A DNA stretch of 37,708 nt from positions 1 to 37,708 of the forward strand of contig JAQUJY010000008.1 of the NCBI GenBank assembly GCA_028680705.1. Reading direction: 5' to 3'. Shown piece by piece: positions 25,340 to 33,223 of this stretch. The notes under the pieces were generated by a model. That model did not search any database. It was not told the DNA's origin and worked only from the letters and a program-made list of their open reading frames with translations. This DNA comes from Bacteroidales bacterium. GTDB lineage: Bacteria; Bacteroidota; Bacteroidia; Bacteroidales; Tenuifilaceae. How positions within the stretch are numbered: position 1 is the first letter of the stretch; each line of letters begins with the position of its first letter. Position numbers and translations under genes: made by a program.

Positions 25340-26002
25340 CTATTCCAAAAGTTTACCTTCCTTATTTACCTTATTCTTGTAGTATTTACAGAATTCCTTT
25401 AGCCCACATTCGGGGCACTTGGGTTTACGGGCAATGCAAATATAACGCCCGTGTAGTATCAACCAATGATGCGCTATAGCCCAAAGGTCTTTTGGTAAAA
25501 ACTGCATTAGCTGCTTTTCAGTTTCAAGTGGTGTTTTGGCATTGTGGCTTAATCCAATTCGTTTTGCAACTCTAAAAACATGGGTATCAACGGCAATAGC
25601 TGGCGTGTTAAATGCAACAGATGCCACAACATTGGCCGTTTTACGGCCAACTCCAGGTAGGGTTTGTAGGTCGTTTAAATCCTTTGGTATTTCCCCGTTA
25701 AACCGTTCCATAACCCCTTTGGCCATGCCCACAAGGCTTTTTGCTTTGTTGTTGGGATATGAACAGGATTTGATTACTTCAAATACATTTTCTTGCTGTG
25801 CTACGGCTAGTGCTTCGAGTGTAGGGAATTTATCGAAGAATGGTGGAGTGATTATATTTACCCTTTTGTCGGTACATTGTGCCGAGAGGATTGTTGCAAC
25901 AATTAGCTCATACGGGTTAGTGTAGTTTAGCTCGGTTTCGGCAACGGGCATATTCTCCTTAAAATAGTCTATTACCTTTTGGTATCGCTCTTTACGTGTC
26001 AT
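25340..26002 (-). CDS. nth: endonuclease III
   Basis: A 220-aa DNA glycosylase/AP lyase that removes oxidised pyrimidines. The helix-hairpin-helix LPGVGRKTANVV (115-126) contains the catalytic lysine K121. The catalytic aspartate is D139 in AVDTHVFRV. The [4Fe-4S] loop is complete, with C189, C196, C199 and C205 in the C-X6-C-X2-C-X5-C pattern. The length is close to that of E. coli Nth (211 aa). It is transcribed toward the convergent ROK kinase and lies upstream of nothing else on its strand here. ATG at 26002. Confidence 0.96.
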   Translation of the reverse strand: MTRKERYQKVIDYFKENMPVAETELNYTNPYELIVATILSAQCTDKRVNIITPPFFDKFPTLEALAVAQQENVFEVIKSCSYPNNKAKSLVGMAKGVMERFNGEIPKDLNDLQTLPGVGRKTANVVASVAFNTPAIAVDTHVFRVAKRIGLSHNAKTPLETEKQLMQFLPKDLWAIAHHWLILHGRYICIARKPKCPECGLKEFCKYYKNKVNKEGKLLE

Positions 26003-26053
26003 TTAATCGGCGCTTAAACTGTTATTGCTGAAAACTTTAAAATGTAAATATAA

Positions 26054-26083
26054 AAAAACCGACAGAGTTTTCTGTCGGTTTTT
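26054..26083 (-). terminator. strong terminator of the methylmalonyl-CoA decarboxylase operon
   Basis: AAAAACCGACAGA (26054-26066) and its exact complement (26071-26083) form a 13-bp stem with a 4-base loop. On the minus strand it lies 19 bases after the mmdB stop and ends in a T-tract. It also insulates nth. Confidence 0.88.
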
Positions 26084-26101
26084 ACTAAATATATGTGTGT
26101 A

Positions 26102-27262
26102 CTAGTATAGAAAGTTAAGAAGAATACCTGCTGCAACAGCGCTACCAATAACTCCTGCAACGTTAGGTGCCATAGCATGCATAAGCAGATAGTTGGTTTT
26201 ATCGTATTCCAATCCTATCATTTGTGATACTCTGGCACTGGCAGGTACTGCCGATACTCCAGCGTTACCAATTAATGGGTTAATCTTATTATCCTTACTT
26301 AGGAACAGGTTCATAAACTTAACAAATGAAACACCTGCAGTTGTTGCAATAACAAATGAGAGCGCACCTAGTCCAAAAATTAGTAGCGACGAAGTGTTAA
26401 GAAAAACGCTGGCTTGCGTTGATGCACCAACCGTTAATCCTAGCAGGATGGTTACAATATCAACTATTGGCCCACGTGCAGCTTCAGCAAGGCGCTTGGT
26501 TACTCCACTTTCTTTTAGAAGATTTCCGAAGAAAAGCATACCAAGAAGAGGCAGCCCACTTGGAACCACAAAGGCGGTGAGTAAGAATCCAATGATTGGG
26601 AAAAGAATTTTCTCTAGTTTACTAACTGTACGTGGTGGTCTCATTCTTATTACACGCTCTTTTGGCGAGGTAAGAAGTTTCATTAGCGGTGGTTGAATAA
26701 CCGGTACTAATGCCATGTACGAGTATGCCGATATGGCAATTGCACCCATAAGATGTGGTGCTAGTTTTGAACTAATAAAAATTGCAGTTGGTCCATCAGC
26801 ACCTCCAATGATACCTATGGCTCCTGCTTCGGCACCAGTAAAACCTAGTGCCAAAGCAATAGCATAGGCTCCAAATATACCAAACTGTGCTGCAGCACCC
26901 ACAAGAATTAACTTTGGGTTTGATATTAGGGCAGAGAAATCTGTCATTGCCCCAATTCCCAAGAAAATTAGGGGAGGATAAATTCCATACCTTACCCCAA
27001 AGTACAGGTAATTTAGTACAGAGCCGTCCTCGTATATTCCAATCTCAAAACCTTCGACAAATGGAATGTTACCCATAATAATTCCAAATCCTATGGGGAT
27101 AAGCAATAATGGTTCCCACTCTTTAGTTATTGCTAGGAATATAAAAAATAGGCCAATGGCAATCATTACTCCATGAGCCAGTGTAAAGTTGGCAAAACCG
27201 GTACCGCTAAAAAACTGGAGGAGTTGATTTGATATAAAACTCCAAAAACTACTTCCTTCCAT
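26102..27262 (-). CDS. mmdB: sodium-translocating methylmalonyl-CoA decarboxylase, beta subunit
   Basis: A 386-aa integral membrane protein of the OadB/MmdB/GcdB family, which removes the carboxyl group from carboxybiotin and pumps sodium ions out. About ten hydrophobic helices are visible. The family regions are IGIIGGADGPTAIFISSKLA, with the functionally important D156, and LIGNAGVSAVPASARVSQ near the C-terminus. MAPNVAGVIGSAVAAG ends the protein. It is the last gene of the operon, four bases after mmdC, and is followed by a strong terminator. OadB-like proteins of oxaloacetate decarboxylase are close relatives; the neighbours mce and mmdA make methylmalonyl-CoA the likely substrate. Confidence 0.94.
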   Translation of the reverse strand: MEGSSFWSFISNQLLQFFSGTGFANFTLAHGVMIAIGLFFIFLAITKEWEPLLLIPIGFGIIMGNIPFVEGFEIGIYEDGSVLNYLYFGVRYGIYPPLIFLGIGAMTDFSALISNPKLILVGAAAQFGIFGAYAIALALGFTGAEAGAIGIIGGADGPTAIFISSKLAPHLMGAIAISAYSYMALVPVIQPPLMKLLTSPKERVIRMRPPRTVSKLEKILFPIIGFLLTAFVVPSGLPLLGMLFFGNLLKESGVTKRLAEAARGPIVDIVTILLGLTVGASTQASVFLNTSSLLIFGLGALSFVIATTAGVSFVKFMNLFLSKDNKINPLIGNAGVSAVPASARVSQMIGLEYDKTNYLLMHAMAPNVAGVIGSAVAAGILLNFLY

Positions 27263-27266
27263 AATA

Positions 27267-27710
27267 CTACTCTCCTATGGTTACTAGGATGTCGCCTTCC
27301 ATAATCGTGTCACCCTTATTTACATTAATTTTGATGATTTTCCCGTCCTTGTCGGAGTCAATATTATTCTCCATCTTCATTGCCTCAAGGCACAGTAATT
27401 TTTGTCCTTTTGTAACCATATCACCCTCTTTTACAAATAAATCAAGAATAACTCCTGGTAGGGGCGATTTAACGTGGCCAGCACCTTTAGGGGCTGATGG
27501 GGAACTTGTTTTGGCAGTAGAGGGATGGCTATCGGTAGAGGGTATGGAGGGTTGACGTACAATTTTGGGTGTTTTGGTTTGCTGAATTACCTTATCAACT
27601 TCAACCGTATAGTTTGTACCATTAACCTCAATTTCGGCAATATTGTCCTCAACCGAAGTAATATTTACCTCGTATTGGTTGCCGTGTATGGTAAGATTAT
27701 ATTTCTTCAT
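27267..27710 (-). CDS. mmdC: biotin carrier subunit of the methylmalonyl-CoA decarboxylase
   Basis: A 147-aa biotin carrier. Residues 1-40 form a small N-terminal domain. A flexible Pro/Ser/Thr/Ala-rich linker follows (about 45-78), and a C-terminal biotinyl domain (about 80-147) carries the attachment motif LEAMKMEN, with K112 as the biotinylated lysine. It shuttles the carboxyl group between MmdA and MmdB. The full N-terminal domain makes it longer than minimal carriers and like those of Bacteroidetes. It lies between mmdD (11-bp gap) and mmdB (4-bp gap). The biotin ligase needed to load it is not in this window. Confidence 0.93.
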   Translation of the reverse strand: MKKYNLTIHGNQYEVNITSVEDNIAEIEVNGTNYTVEVDKVIQQTKTPKIVRQPSIPSTDSHPSTAKTSSPSAPKGAGHVKSPLPGVILDLFVKEGDMVTKGQKLLCLEAMKMENNIDSDKDGKIIKINVNKGDTIMEGDILVTIGE

Positions 27711-27721
27711 TTTTTGACTTG

Positions 27722-28144
27722 TTATTTCGAGTATGGGGTTCGTAAAACTGCTCTATTCATAACTCCGTATATCTTGCTGCTCCAGGGCGAGTATGTCTTT
27801 GAAATCTTGTTCATGGTAAGGGTTAAACTCTCGTGGTCGTGCAACTCGTTTCTATACAGATATAATGCTAATGCAATGGCGGCAATCTCATCGCCACTTG
27901 ACTTTATTTTTTCTTGAACACCAACTTCACCTTGGCTTTTTTCTTTTCGAGTAAAAACCTTGCTAAAGAAGTTAATCATGTTGTCGATATTTTGAAAAAT
28001 AATTGCCACAAGAGCTAGCACAGAAAGTACGGAAATCATTGCAATTGCTGCCATTGCCGCTCCATATGGGTCTTGCTTTACAAACTCCTCGGCAACATTT
28101 CTAGAGGCTTCGGCAGCGTTCAGTAATGTTAGGGATATATTCAT
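27722..28144 (-). CDS. mmdD: OadG-like small membrane subunit (gamma/delta) of the decarboxylase
   Basis: A 140-aa subunit with one strong membrane helix (about 29-51, GAAMAAIAMISVLSVLALVAIIF), followed by a basic and acidic linker (about 60-82) and a conserved C-terminal block. DEIAAIALALYLYRNELHDHE (89-109) and WSSKIYGVMNRAVLRTP (about 121-137) are typical of OadG-like subunits in Bacteroidetes. It anchors the soluble carboxyltransferase to the membrane subunit. It sits between mmdA (12-bp gap) and mmdC. Confidence 0.85.
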   Translation of the reverse strand: MNISLTLLNAAEASRNVAEEFVKQDPYGAAMAAIAMISVLSVLALVAIIFQNIDNMINFFSKVFTRKEKSQGEVGVQEKIKSSGDEIAAIALALYLYRNELHDHESLTLTMNKISKTYSPWSSKIYGVMNRAVLRTPYSK

Positions 28145-28156
28145 TTGCGCTGTTAA

Positions 28157-29722
28157 TTAAAGTGGTATATTAGAATGTTTGCGTGGGGGGTTAACATCCT
28201 TTTTAGTTTGTAAGGATTGTAACGCCCTAATAACGCGGAATCGAGTATTTCGGGGTTCAATAACGTCATCAATGTAACCAAATTTTGCGGCTACATATGG
28301 GTTTGCGAACTTATCCTTATACTCATTTTCCTTCTCTAGTAAGAATGCGGCTTTGGCCTTTTGGTCTTCAATACCTTTAAGTTCACGGCTATGCAATACT
28401 TCAATAGCACCTTTGGGACCCATTACCGCAATTTCAGCACCTGGCCATGCATAGTTAATGTCGCCACGGAGATGTTTTGAACTCATCACATCGTAAGCTC
28501 CACCATATGCCTTGCGGAGAATAATTGTTACCTTAGGAACAGTAGCCTCGCCATAGGCAAACATTAACTTGGCTCCATTAAGAATAATTGCGTTGTATTC
28601 TTGTCCGGTACCAGGCAGAAAGCCAGGAACATCAACTAAAGTAACAACAGGGATGTTAAATGCGTCGCAAAAACGAACAAAACGTGCCGCTTTGCGCGAT
28701 GCATTGATATCGAGTACACCAGCCATATATTGTGGCTGATTAGCTACTATTCCCACCGACATTCCGTTAAAGCGAGCAAAACCAGTAATAATGTTAGGAG
28801 CGTAGTGACGTTGTACCTCAAGGAATTCGCCATAGTCAACAACCGCTTCAATAACATCAAGCATATTGTAGGCCTTATTCGATTCCTCGGGTATAATCTC
28901 GTTAAGCAAATCTTCGAGTCTGTCAATTGGGTCATCGCAAGGTGCTATTGGAGGGTCCTCTAGGTTATTCTGTGGAAGGTAGCTTAAAAGCTTTCTAATA
29001 ATTAAAATCCCTTCTTCCTCCGATTCTGAAACAAAGTGTGCAACGCCCGATTTTGAACCGTGAATATCGGCTCCGCCAAGTTCTTCTGCAGTTACTGTTT
29101 CGCCGGTTACTGTTTTCACAACCTTTGGACCGGTAACAAACATATAGCTTGTACTACGGTTCATTAGAATAAAGTCTGTGAGAGCAGGTGAGTAGACAGC
29201 ACCACCGGCACAAGGCCCAAAAATGGCCGAAATTTGGGGGATAACTCCCGAAGCAAGAATATTGCGCAGGAAGATATCAGCATATCCGCCCAAACTCTTT
29301 ACACCCTCTTGGATACGTGCTCCACCACTATCGTTAATGCCAATAACGGGTGCACCCACTTTCATGGCCATATCCATTATTTTGCAAATCTTTTCGGCAA
29401 ACATTTCCGATAATGAACCACCGAAAACGGTAAAATCCTGAGAAAAAACGTAAACGATGCGTCCGTCAATAGTGCCATACCCAGTAACTACACCATCGGA
29501 TAGATAGGATTCTTTTTCTAATCCAAAATCGCTACAACGATGGGAAACGAACATATCAAATTCTTCGAAACTACCCTCATCGAGTAGCATATCTATACGC
29601 TCACGAGCTGTGTATTTTCCTTTTTTATGTTGAGCATCAATGCGCTTTTGGCCTCCACCAAGTTTGGCCTTTTCTCTAAGCTCAATTAAATCCTGAATCT
29701 TCTGCTTTTGAGTCTTATCCAT
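28157..29722 (-). CDS. mmdA: methylmalonyl-CoA decarboxylase / acyl-CoA carboxylase alpha (carboxyltransferase) subunit
   Basis: A 521-aa cytoplasmic carboxyltransferase that moves the carboxyl group of methylmalonyl-CoA to biotin, giving propionyl-CoA. It has the two crotonase-like halves of this family. The opening is [20 protein letters not shown] (21-40). The first acyl-CoA oxyanion region is [20 protein letters not shown], then [16 protein letters not shown]. The second half has [26 protein letters not shown], and [15 protein letters not shown]. Propionyl-CoA carboxylase beta subunits are near-identical in sequence type, so direction is inferred from context: the operon has a sodium pump and no biotin carboxylase. 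It is preceded by mce. Confidence 0.94.
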   Translation of the reverse strand: MDKTQKQKIQDLIELREKAKLGGGQKRIDAQHKKGKYTARERIDMLLDEGSFEEFDMFVSHRCSDFGLEKESYLSDGVVTGYGTIDGRIVYVFSQDFTVFGGSLSEMFAEKICKIMDMAMKVGAPVIGINDSGGARIQEGVKSLGGYADIFLRNILASGVIPQISAIFGPCAGGAVYSPALTDFILMNRSTSYMFVTGPKVVKTVTGETVTAEELGGADIHGSKSGVAHFVSESEEEGILIIRKLLSYLPQNNLEDPPIAPCDDPIDRLEDLLNEIIPEESNKAYNMLDVIEAVVDYGEFLEVQRHYAPNIITGFARFNGMSVGIVANQPQYMAGVLDINASRKAARFVRFCDAFNIPVVTLVDVPGFLPGTGQEYNAIILNGAKLMFAYGEATVPKVTIILRKAYGGAYDVMSSKHLRGDINYAWPGAEIAVMGPKGAIEVLHSRELKGIEDQKAKAAFLLEKENEYKDKFANPYVAAKFGYIDDVIEPRNTRFRVIRALQSLQTKKDVNPPRKHSNIPL

Positions 29723-29750
29723 TGCTTAATATTTTTAAATGTGTACTTAC

Positions 29751-30161
29751 TTATTTGTTCTTATTTTCACACAGCTCAGTGAGTACACCAAAGGTCGATT
29801 TGGGATGAAGAAATGCGATATCGAGACCCTCAGCACCTTTGCGTGGTGTTTTATCAATTAGCCTAATTCCGTTCTCTTCTGCCGTTTTAAGTTGTTCTTC
29901 AATATTTTCAACGGCATAGGCAATATGATGTACGCCCTCGCCCCTTTTTTCAAGAAATTTGCCAATTGGTCCCTCAGCATCAGTTGATTCAAGGAGCTCA
30001 ATCTTTGTTTGACCTACCTTAAAGAAGGCGGTTTTAACTTTTTGTTCCTTTACTTCCTCTATATTGTAGCACTTAAGTCCAAGAAGGCTTTCGTAAAAAG
30101 GAATGGCCTCATCCAAACTTTTCACTGCTATTCCAATGTGTTCAATATGTGATATTTTCAT
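29751..30161 (-). CDS. mce: methylmalonyl-CoA epimerase
   Basis: A 136-aa glyoxalase-fold enzyme that interconverts the (R) and (S) forms of methylmalonyl-CoA, as needed between mutase and decarboxylase. Repeated beta-alpha-beta-beta-beta units are visible. Metal ligands are likely H8 in EHIGIAV, one of H78/H79 in GEGVHHIAYAV, and E129 in FGVLTEL. It is the first gene of the operon, 28 bp before mmdA. The methylmalonyl-CoA mutase genes are not in this window. Confidence 0.94.
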   Translation of the reverse strand: MKISHIEHIGIAVKSLDEAIPFYESLLGLKCYNIEEVKEQKVKTAFFKVGQTKIELLESTDAEGPIGKFLEKRGEGVHHIAYAVENIEEQLKTAEENGIRLIDKTPRKGAEGLDIAFLHPKSTFGVLTELCENKNK

Positions 30162-30320
30162 AACTTAGAGTTGTTTTATATTTATTTATAAAAGTAGTAT
30201 GTAATGATTGATTCGGCATTGTTAATAGATGAGCTATTTAGCATATATCAACTTGTTATACAACATGTTTCAATTCGACTTAATTAGCAAGTCATCCCTT
30301 TTTTTTATCGTAAAGGATGG

Positions 30321-30328
30321 TAAATTTG
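30321..30328 (+). promoter_or_regulatory. putative -7 element for tcdA
   Basis: TAAATTTG matches TAnnTTTG exactly, 28 bases before the ATG at 30356. A T-run about 19 bases upstream gives a weak -33 match. Confidence 0.45.
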
Positions 30329-30355
30329 CATCCAATTTAAGGAATATTTTTGCCA

Positions 30356-31066
30356 ATGGATTGGTTAGAAAGAACAAAGCTTTTATTGGGTACAGAGGAC
30401 CTTCTAAAACTTAGTGAGTGCCATGTTTTAGTGGTTGGTTTAGGAGGAGTTGGGGCGTATGCTGCCGAGCAAATTTGTCGTGCGGGTGTGGGGGAGATGA
30501 CAATAGTTGATGGTGATTTTATTCAGCATACTAACAGAAACAGACAGCTACCTGCCTTGAAAAGTACTGTTGGTGAGGCCAAAGTCCAAGTTATGGGGGA
30601 ACGACTTTTGGATATAAATCCTAATTTAAAGTTGCATGTAATCCAGGAGTATATTCGCGACCAAAGAATGGTTGAAATCCTTGATAATGGGTACGATTAC
30701 GTTGTTGATGCCATTGATACTCTTTCTCCCAAAATATATTTAATTTATCACACACTTCGAAAGGGGCTCAAACTAGTGAGTTCTATGGGTAGCGGAGGGA
30801 AATTAGACCCATCAAAGGTTGAGGTTGCAGATTTTTCAAAAACGCGCATCTGTCCTCTAGCCAGAATTTTGCGCAAACGACTTGGTAGGTTTGACATTAG
30901 AGAAGGATTTAAGGTTGTTTTTTCAACCGAAGAGGTGCCCGAGCATGCCATGGTTTTGTGCGAAGATGAACCGAACAAAAAATCAACCCTTGGTACCATA
31001 TCGTATATGCCCCCAATATTTGGTTGCCTAATGGCATCGGTGGTGGTGAGGGATTTGATTGGATAA
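30356..31066 (+). CDS. tcdA: tRNA threonylcarbamoyladenosine dehydratase
   Basis: A 236-aa E1-like, ATP-dependent enzyme that cyclises the t6A modification at tRNA position 37 (TcdA/CsdL, ThiF family). The adenylate-binding loop GLGGVGAYAAEQICRAG (28-44) is followed by DGDFIQHTNRNRQLPAL, then DAIDTLSPKIYLI, GSGGKLDPSKVEVADFSK and CPLARILRKRLGR. The ATG at 30356 is preferred to a TTG two codons upstream, as it gives the usual N-terminus MDWLERTKLLLG. It is monocistronic. Confidence 0.92.
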   Translation: MDWLERTKLLLGTEDLLKLSECHVLVVGLGGVGAYAAEQICRAGVGEMTIVDGDFIQHTNRNRQLPALKSTVGEAKVQVMGERLLDINPNLKLHVIQEYIRDQRMVEILDNGYDYVVDAIDTLSPKIYLIYHTLRKGLKLVSSMGSGGKLDPSKVEVADFSKTRICPLARILRKRLGRFDIREGFKVVFSTEEVPEHAMVLCEDEPNKKSTLGTISYMPPIFGCLMASVVVRDLIG

Positions 31067-31178
31067 CCTATTATATTTTAACAATGGGTGGGTATTGCAA
31101 AATTTCGATTTTTGCTAAAGCCCTGCTAATCAATTAGCCTTTCTTAATTAAATACTCCAAAGGAGCATTATTTCAATA

Positions 31179-31206
31179 ACTGTGGGTTTACCGGTAAACC
31201 CACAGT
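31179..31206. repeat. perfect 28-bp palindrome
   Basis: ACTGTGGGTTTACC at 31179-31192 is followed immediately by its exact reverse complement to 31206. As RNA it would form a 12-bp stem with a CCGG loop. It lies 113 bases after the tcdA stop and lacks a T-tract, so it could be a terminator for tcdA, a protein-binding site, or a dispersed repeat. Confidence 0.7.
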
Positions 31207-31225
31207 AGTATAATATAGAAGGGAC

Positions 31226-31272
31226 TCAGCCCTGGGCTGAATTTTAAAATGGATGTCGCAATGACGAAGTCA
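31226..31272 (-). repeat. possible dispersed palindromic element
   Basis: A hairpin TCAGCC/GGCTGA (31226-31240, loop CTG) is followed by a block that reads CGTCATTGCGACATCC on the minus strand. The GTCATTGCGA word recurs in many bacterial interspersed repeats, as I recall. With one copy visible, this is only suggestive. Confidence 0.3.
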
Positions 31273-31402
31273 GGAACTTATTTCGGCAACCGAAAGGTTT
31301 GGTCAAAAAGACTTAAAAAGGAAGTATAAACCTACGTTTAATAATGCTTCGGGTAATACGTATTGGTATTTTCCCAATTCGACTTATAATTTAAAATGCT
31401 GA
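31265..31402 (+). pseudogene. possible C-terminal remnant of an unknown gene
   Basis: A stop-free 45-codon frame follows a TGA at 31262-31264 and ends with TGA at 31400-31402. It has no start codon. Its translation has a protein-like composition, for example ERFGQKDLKRKYKPTFNN and NTYWYFPNSTYNLKC. It begins right where the palindromic block ends, as if an upstream part had been lost. I recognise no family, and chance cannot be excluded. Confidence 0.25.
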
Positions 31403-31403
31403 T

Positions 31404-31919
31404 TTATTTTTTCTTCCCTTTTTTAGTTGTTACGATTATAACACCGTTAGCAGCGTTGTACTTTTCTAAAGCCTCCTGACCTTTAACTATGTCGATTCTT
31501 TCAATATCATCAGGGGATATTTTTTGAAGTATTTCTTGGTCACATTTCTCTCCATTAATAATTACCACTGGGGCATTCTCCATAGTACTATAATCCTTAA
31601 CTTTTCCCTTAGATTGACGTAATTCTTCCATCTTTTTTTTGGTTACAATAAGCAGCACGCCATTCTTTGAATTGTACTCCTTTATTGCCTTATCACCAGT
31701 AATAACACTTACGGCAGCAATTTTATTTGCGTCTAATAAATCCAAGGGAAAATCGAATTTTTTATCATCAACATAAATATCTGATTTTACACCATCTTTT
31801 AGCTTAATTTGAAACTTTTCCTGTATTGAACTTTTATCTGTTATTTCGTTACTCTCTTGTGCTTGAATTAACGAAAATGATAGTAACACTACACATGCAG
31901 TTAGAATTAAGTTTTTCAT
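31404..31919 (-). CDS. small secreted protein with two TonB-plug-like repeats
   Basis: A 171-aa exported protein: signal peptide 1-20 (ending IQA before Q21). The rest is two copies of a 50-residue module at about 45-96 and 116-170. Each ends in an almost identical segment: DKAIKEYNSKNGVLLIVTKK and QEALEKYNAANGVIIVTTKK. This YxxxNGVIxxTTKK pattern resembles the end of the plug domain of SusC/RagA-type TonB-dependent receptors. There is no barrel and no N-terminal carboxypeptidase-like domain. It is the third gene of a minus-strand operon behind a sigma factor and a putative anti-sigma factor, 44 bp downstream of the latter. It may be a signal or binding partner for that pair; this is inference. 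Confidence 0.75.
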   Translation of the reverse strand: MKNLILTACVVLLSFSLIQAQESNEITDKSSIQEKFQIKLKDGVKSDIYVDDKKFDFPLDLLDANKIAAVSVITGDKAIKEYNSKNGVLLIVTKKKMEELRQSKGKVKDYSTMENAPVVIINGEKCDQEILQKISPDDIERIDIVKGQEALEKYNAANGVIIVTTKKGKKK

Positions 31920-31963
31920 ATTTTTAATTGTTTGCTTGTTAGTAAATATTTGGTTGGAATTAG

Positions 31964-32392
31964 TTATTCGGTAGTTGTATAAATAATAAGCATTTCGTTT
32001 TCATAAATAATGTTTTGTGGAATCTCTGCTCGTTCTGAATTAGATACCATACTAAGAGCTTGATTTAACAACGCTTCTTTCTCAGCATAGGTGAGTTCCT
32101 TTTGTCGTGGGGTGGTTATAGAAAGAGAAATTAGTAATATAACTGTAGCTGCTGCTGACATGATTCCAACTAATATCTTGCGTTTTCTAATTCGTTTATT
32201 TTGAAATGATTCCCATAATGTATCATTAAAATTCTTTGGTGCTTCCATTTTGTTGTTTCTCACGAAAGTGGCCCATACTTCGAATGAAGGTTCTGAGTTT
32301 TGAGCATTGTCAAACAAGAACTTTTCTTCGTTTAAAGTAGTGTTTCCCTCTTTGTATTTTTTAATTAATCTTTCAACTTTACCCTCTTTCAT
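31964..32392 (-). CDS. putative anti-sigma factor, single transmembrane helix
   Basis: A 142-aa protein encoded directly behind the sigma factor gene, overlapping it by 14 bp, which is the usual arrangement for an anti-sigma factor. The N-terminal 70 residues are charged and cytoplasmic in prediction (VERLIKKYKEGNTTLNEEKF..., WESFQNKRIRKRK). One transmembrane helix follows at about 73-92. A short extracytoplasmic tail of about 50 residues ends at IYTTTE. It lacks the zinc-binding HxxxCxxC motif of ZAS domains and the FecR domain, so the sigma-binding part is unrecognised and the assignment rests mainly on context. Confidence 0.7.
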   Translation of the reverse strand: MKEGKVERLIKKYKEGNTTLNEEKFLFDNAQNSEPSFEVWATFVRNNKMEAPKNFNDTLWESFQNKRIRKRKILVGIMSAAATVILLISLSITTPRQKELTYAEKEALLNQALSMVSNSERAEIPQNIIYENEMLIIYTTTE

Positions 32393-32888
32393 AGCTATAT
32401 GTTTTTCCTAATTTTATACTTACCTCTTTTCTTGCTCGTGATAACAAAACTCTCACATGTTCAATGTTAAGTTGTGTGGCAGCAGTTATTTCAATAAATT
32501 CATAACCGTCTATGTCTCGCATCATTATAATTTTTCTCTGTTGTTCGGGTAGGCTTTCAATAATGTTTTTTATTACAGCATTTAACTCTTTCCATTCCAA
32601 CTGTTCTTGCCCATTTTCTGATTTTAATATCTCTAGTTGCAAAGGATAGTCATAAATCTCTAGCCTCTTCTTTCTCATTAAATCAATACAGTAATTGCGA
32701 GCTGTTAAGAATACAAAACCTGAGATATTTGGGTGTTGCCCAATTTGCTTACGTTTTGCCCAGAGTTTTATCATTATTTCTTGAATGGCATCTTCTGCGT
32801 CTGCATAATTTCCAAGCATTCGAGAGACCATAGGAAACAAATGCTCAGATAGTGCAAATACTTTATATTTAAATTCTGTCTTATTCAT
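32379..32888 (-). CDS. ECF-type sigma-70 family RNA polymerase sigma factor
   Basis: A 169-aa sigma factor with only regions 2 and 4. Region 2 covers about 12-76: GNYADAEDAIQEIMIKLWAK (26-45), then NISGFVFLTARNYCIDLMRK (54-73). Region 4 covers about 110-165: SLPEQQRKIIMMRDIDGYEF, then the helix-turn-helix EITAATQLNIEHVRVLLSRA. It would direct RNA polymerase to a regulon that may include its own operon. It is the first gene, overlapping the putative anti-sigma gene, then the duplicated plug-like protein. ATG at 32888; I could not pick out a convincing housekeeping promoter upstream, which fits autoregulation by an unknown motif. Confidence 0.93.
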   Translation of the reverse strand: MNKTEFKYKVFALSEHLFPMVSRMLGNYADAEDAIQEIMIKLWAKRKQIGQHPNISGFVFLTARNYCIDLMRKKRLEIYDYPLQLEILKSENGQEQLEWKELNAVIKNIIESLPEQQRKIIMMRDIDGYEFIEITAATQLNIEHVRVLLSRARKEVSIKLGKTYSYERG

Positions 32889-33223
32889 TCTACACTAATA
32901 ACGATAAAATGGGTATGAACATAACAAAGAAAGTTGCTTTATTTATAACAAACAGCGCAACTGCCTGATAGTTAGTTAAAAAACGGTCCGTTTTTCAGTC
33001 GACGATGCTGAATTTATTCACATTTGAAAATGCATATTCGAAAGACAAAGTGATAAACGTAGAATATTCGACCCCGTTGAGTTTGCACAAATATGTGGGA
33101 ACCATATACGCTGTAAACATTTAATTTCATCGAGAATGTTTTTAGTTTGCGCAGCTTAATACGGGCTGAACTACGCCTCGTAAAACATATAATATATTTA
33201 ACTTGCCCTTACAGGGGCGTGAT

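Larger units (their letters stand above)
31067..31403. other. gene-poor gap with a palindrome and a possible gene remnant
   Basis: The 337 bases between tcdA and the small secreted protein gene hold no complete gene. They contain a perfect 28-bp palindrome (31179-31206), a second smaller hairpin (31226-31240) in a short block reminiscent of dispersed palindromic repeats, and a stop-free frame at 31265-31402 that may be the tail of a lost gene. The last two are inferences. Confidence 0.55.

Noticed and set aside
30350-30355. TTG start for tcdA
   Set aside because: The ATG two codons later gives the usual MDWLERT start.
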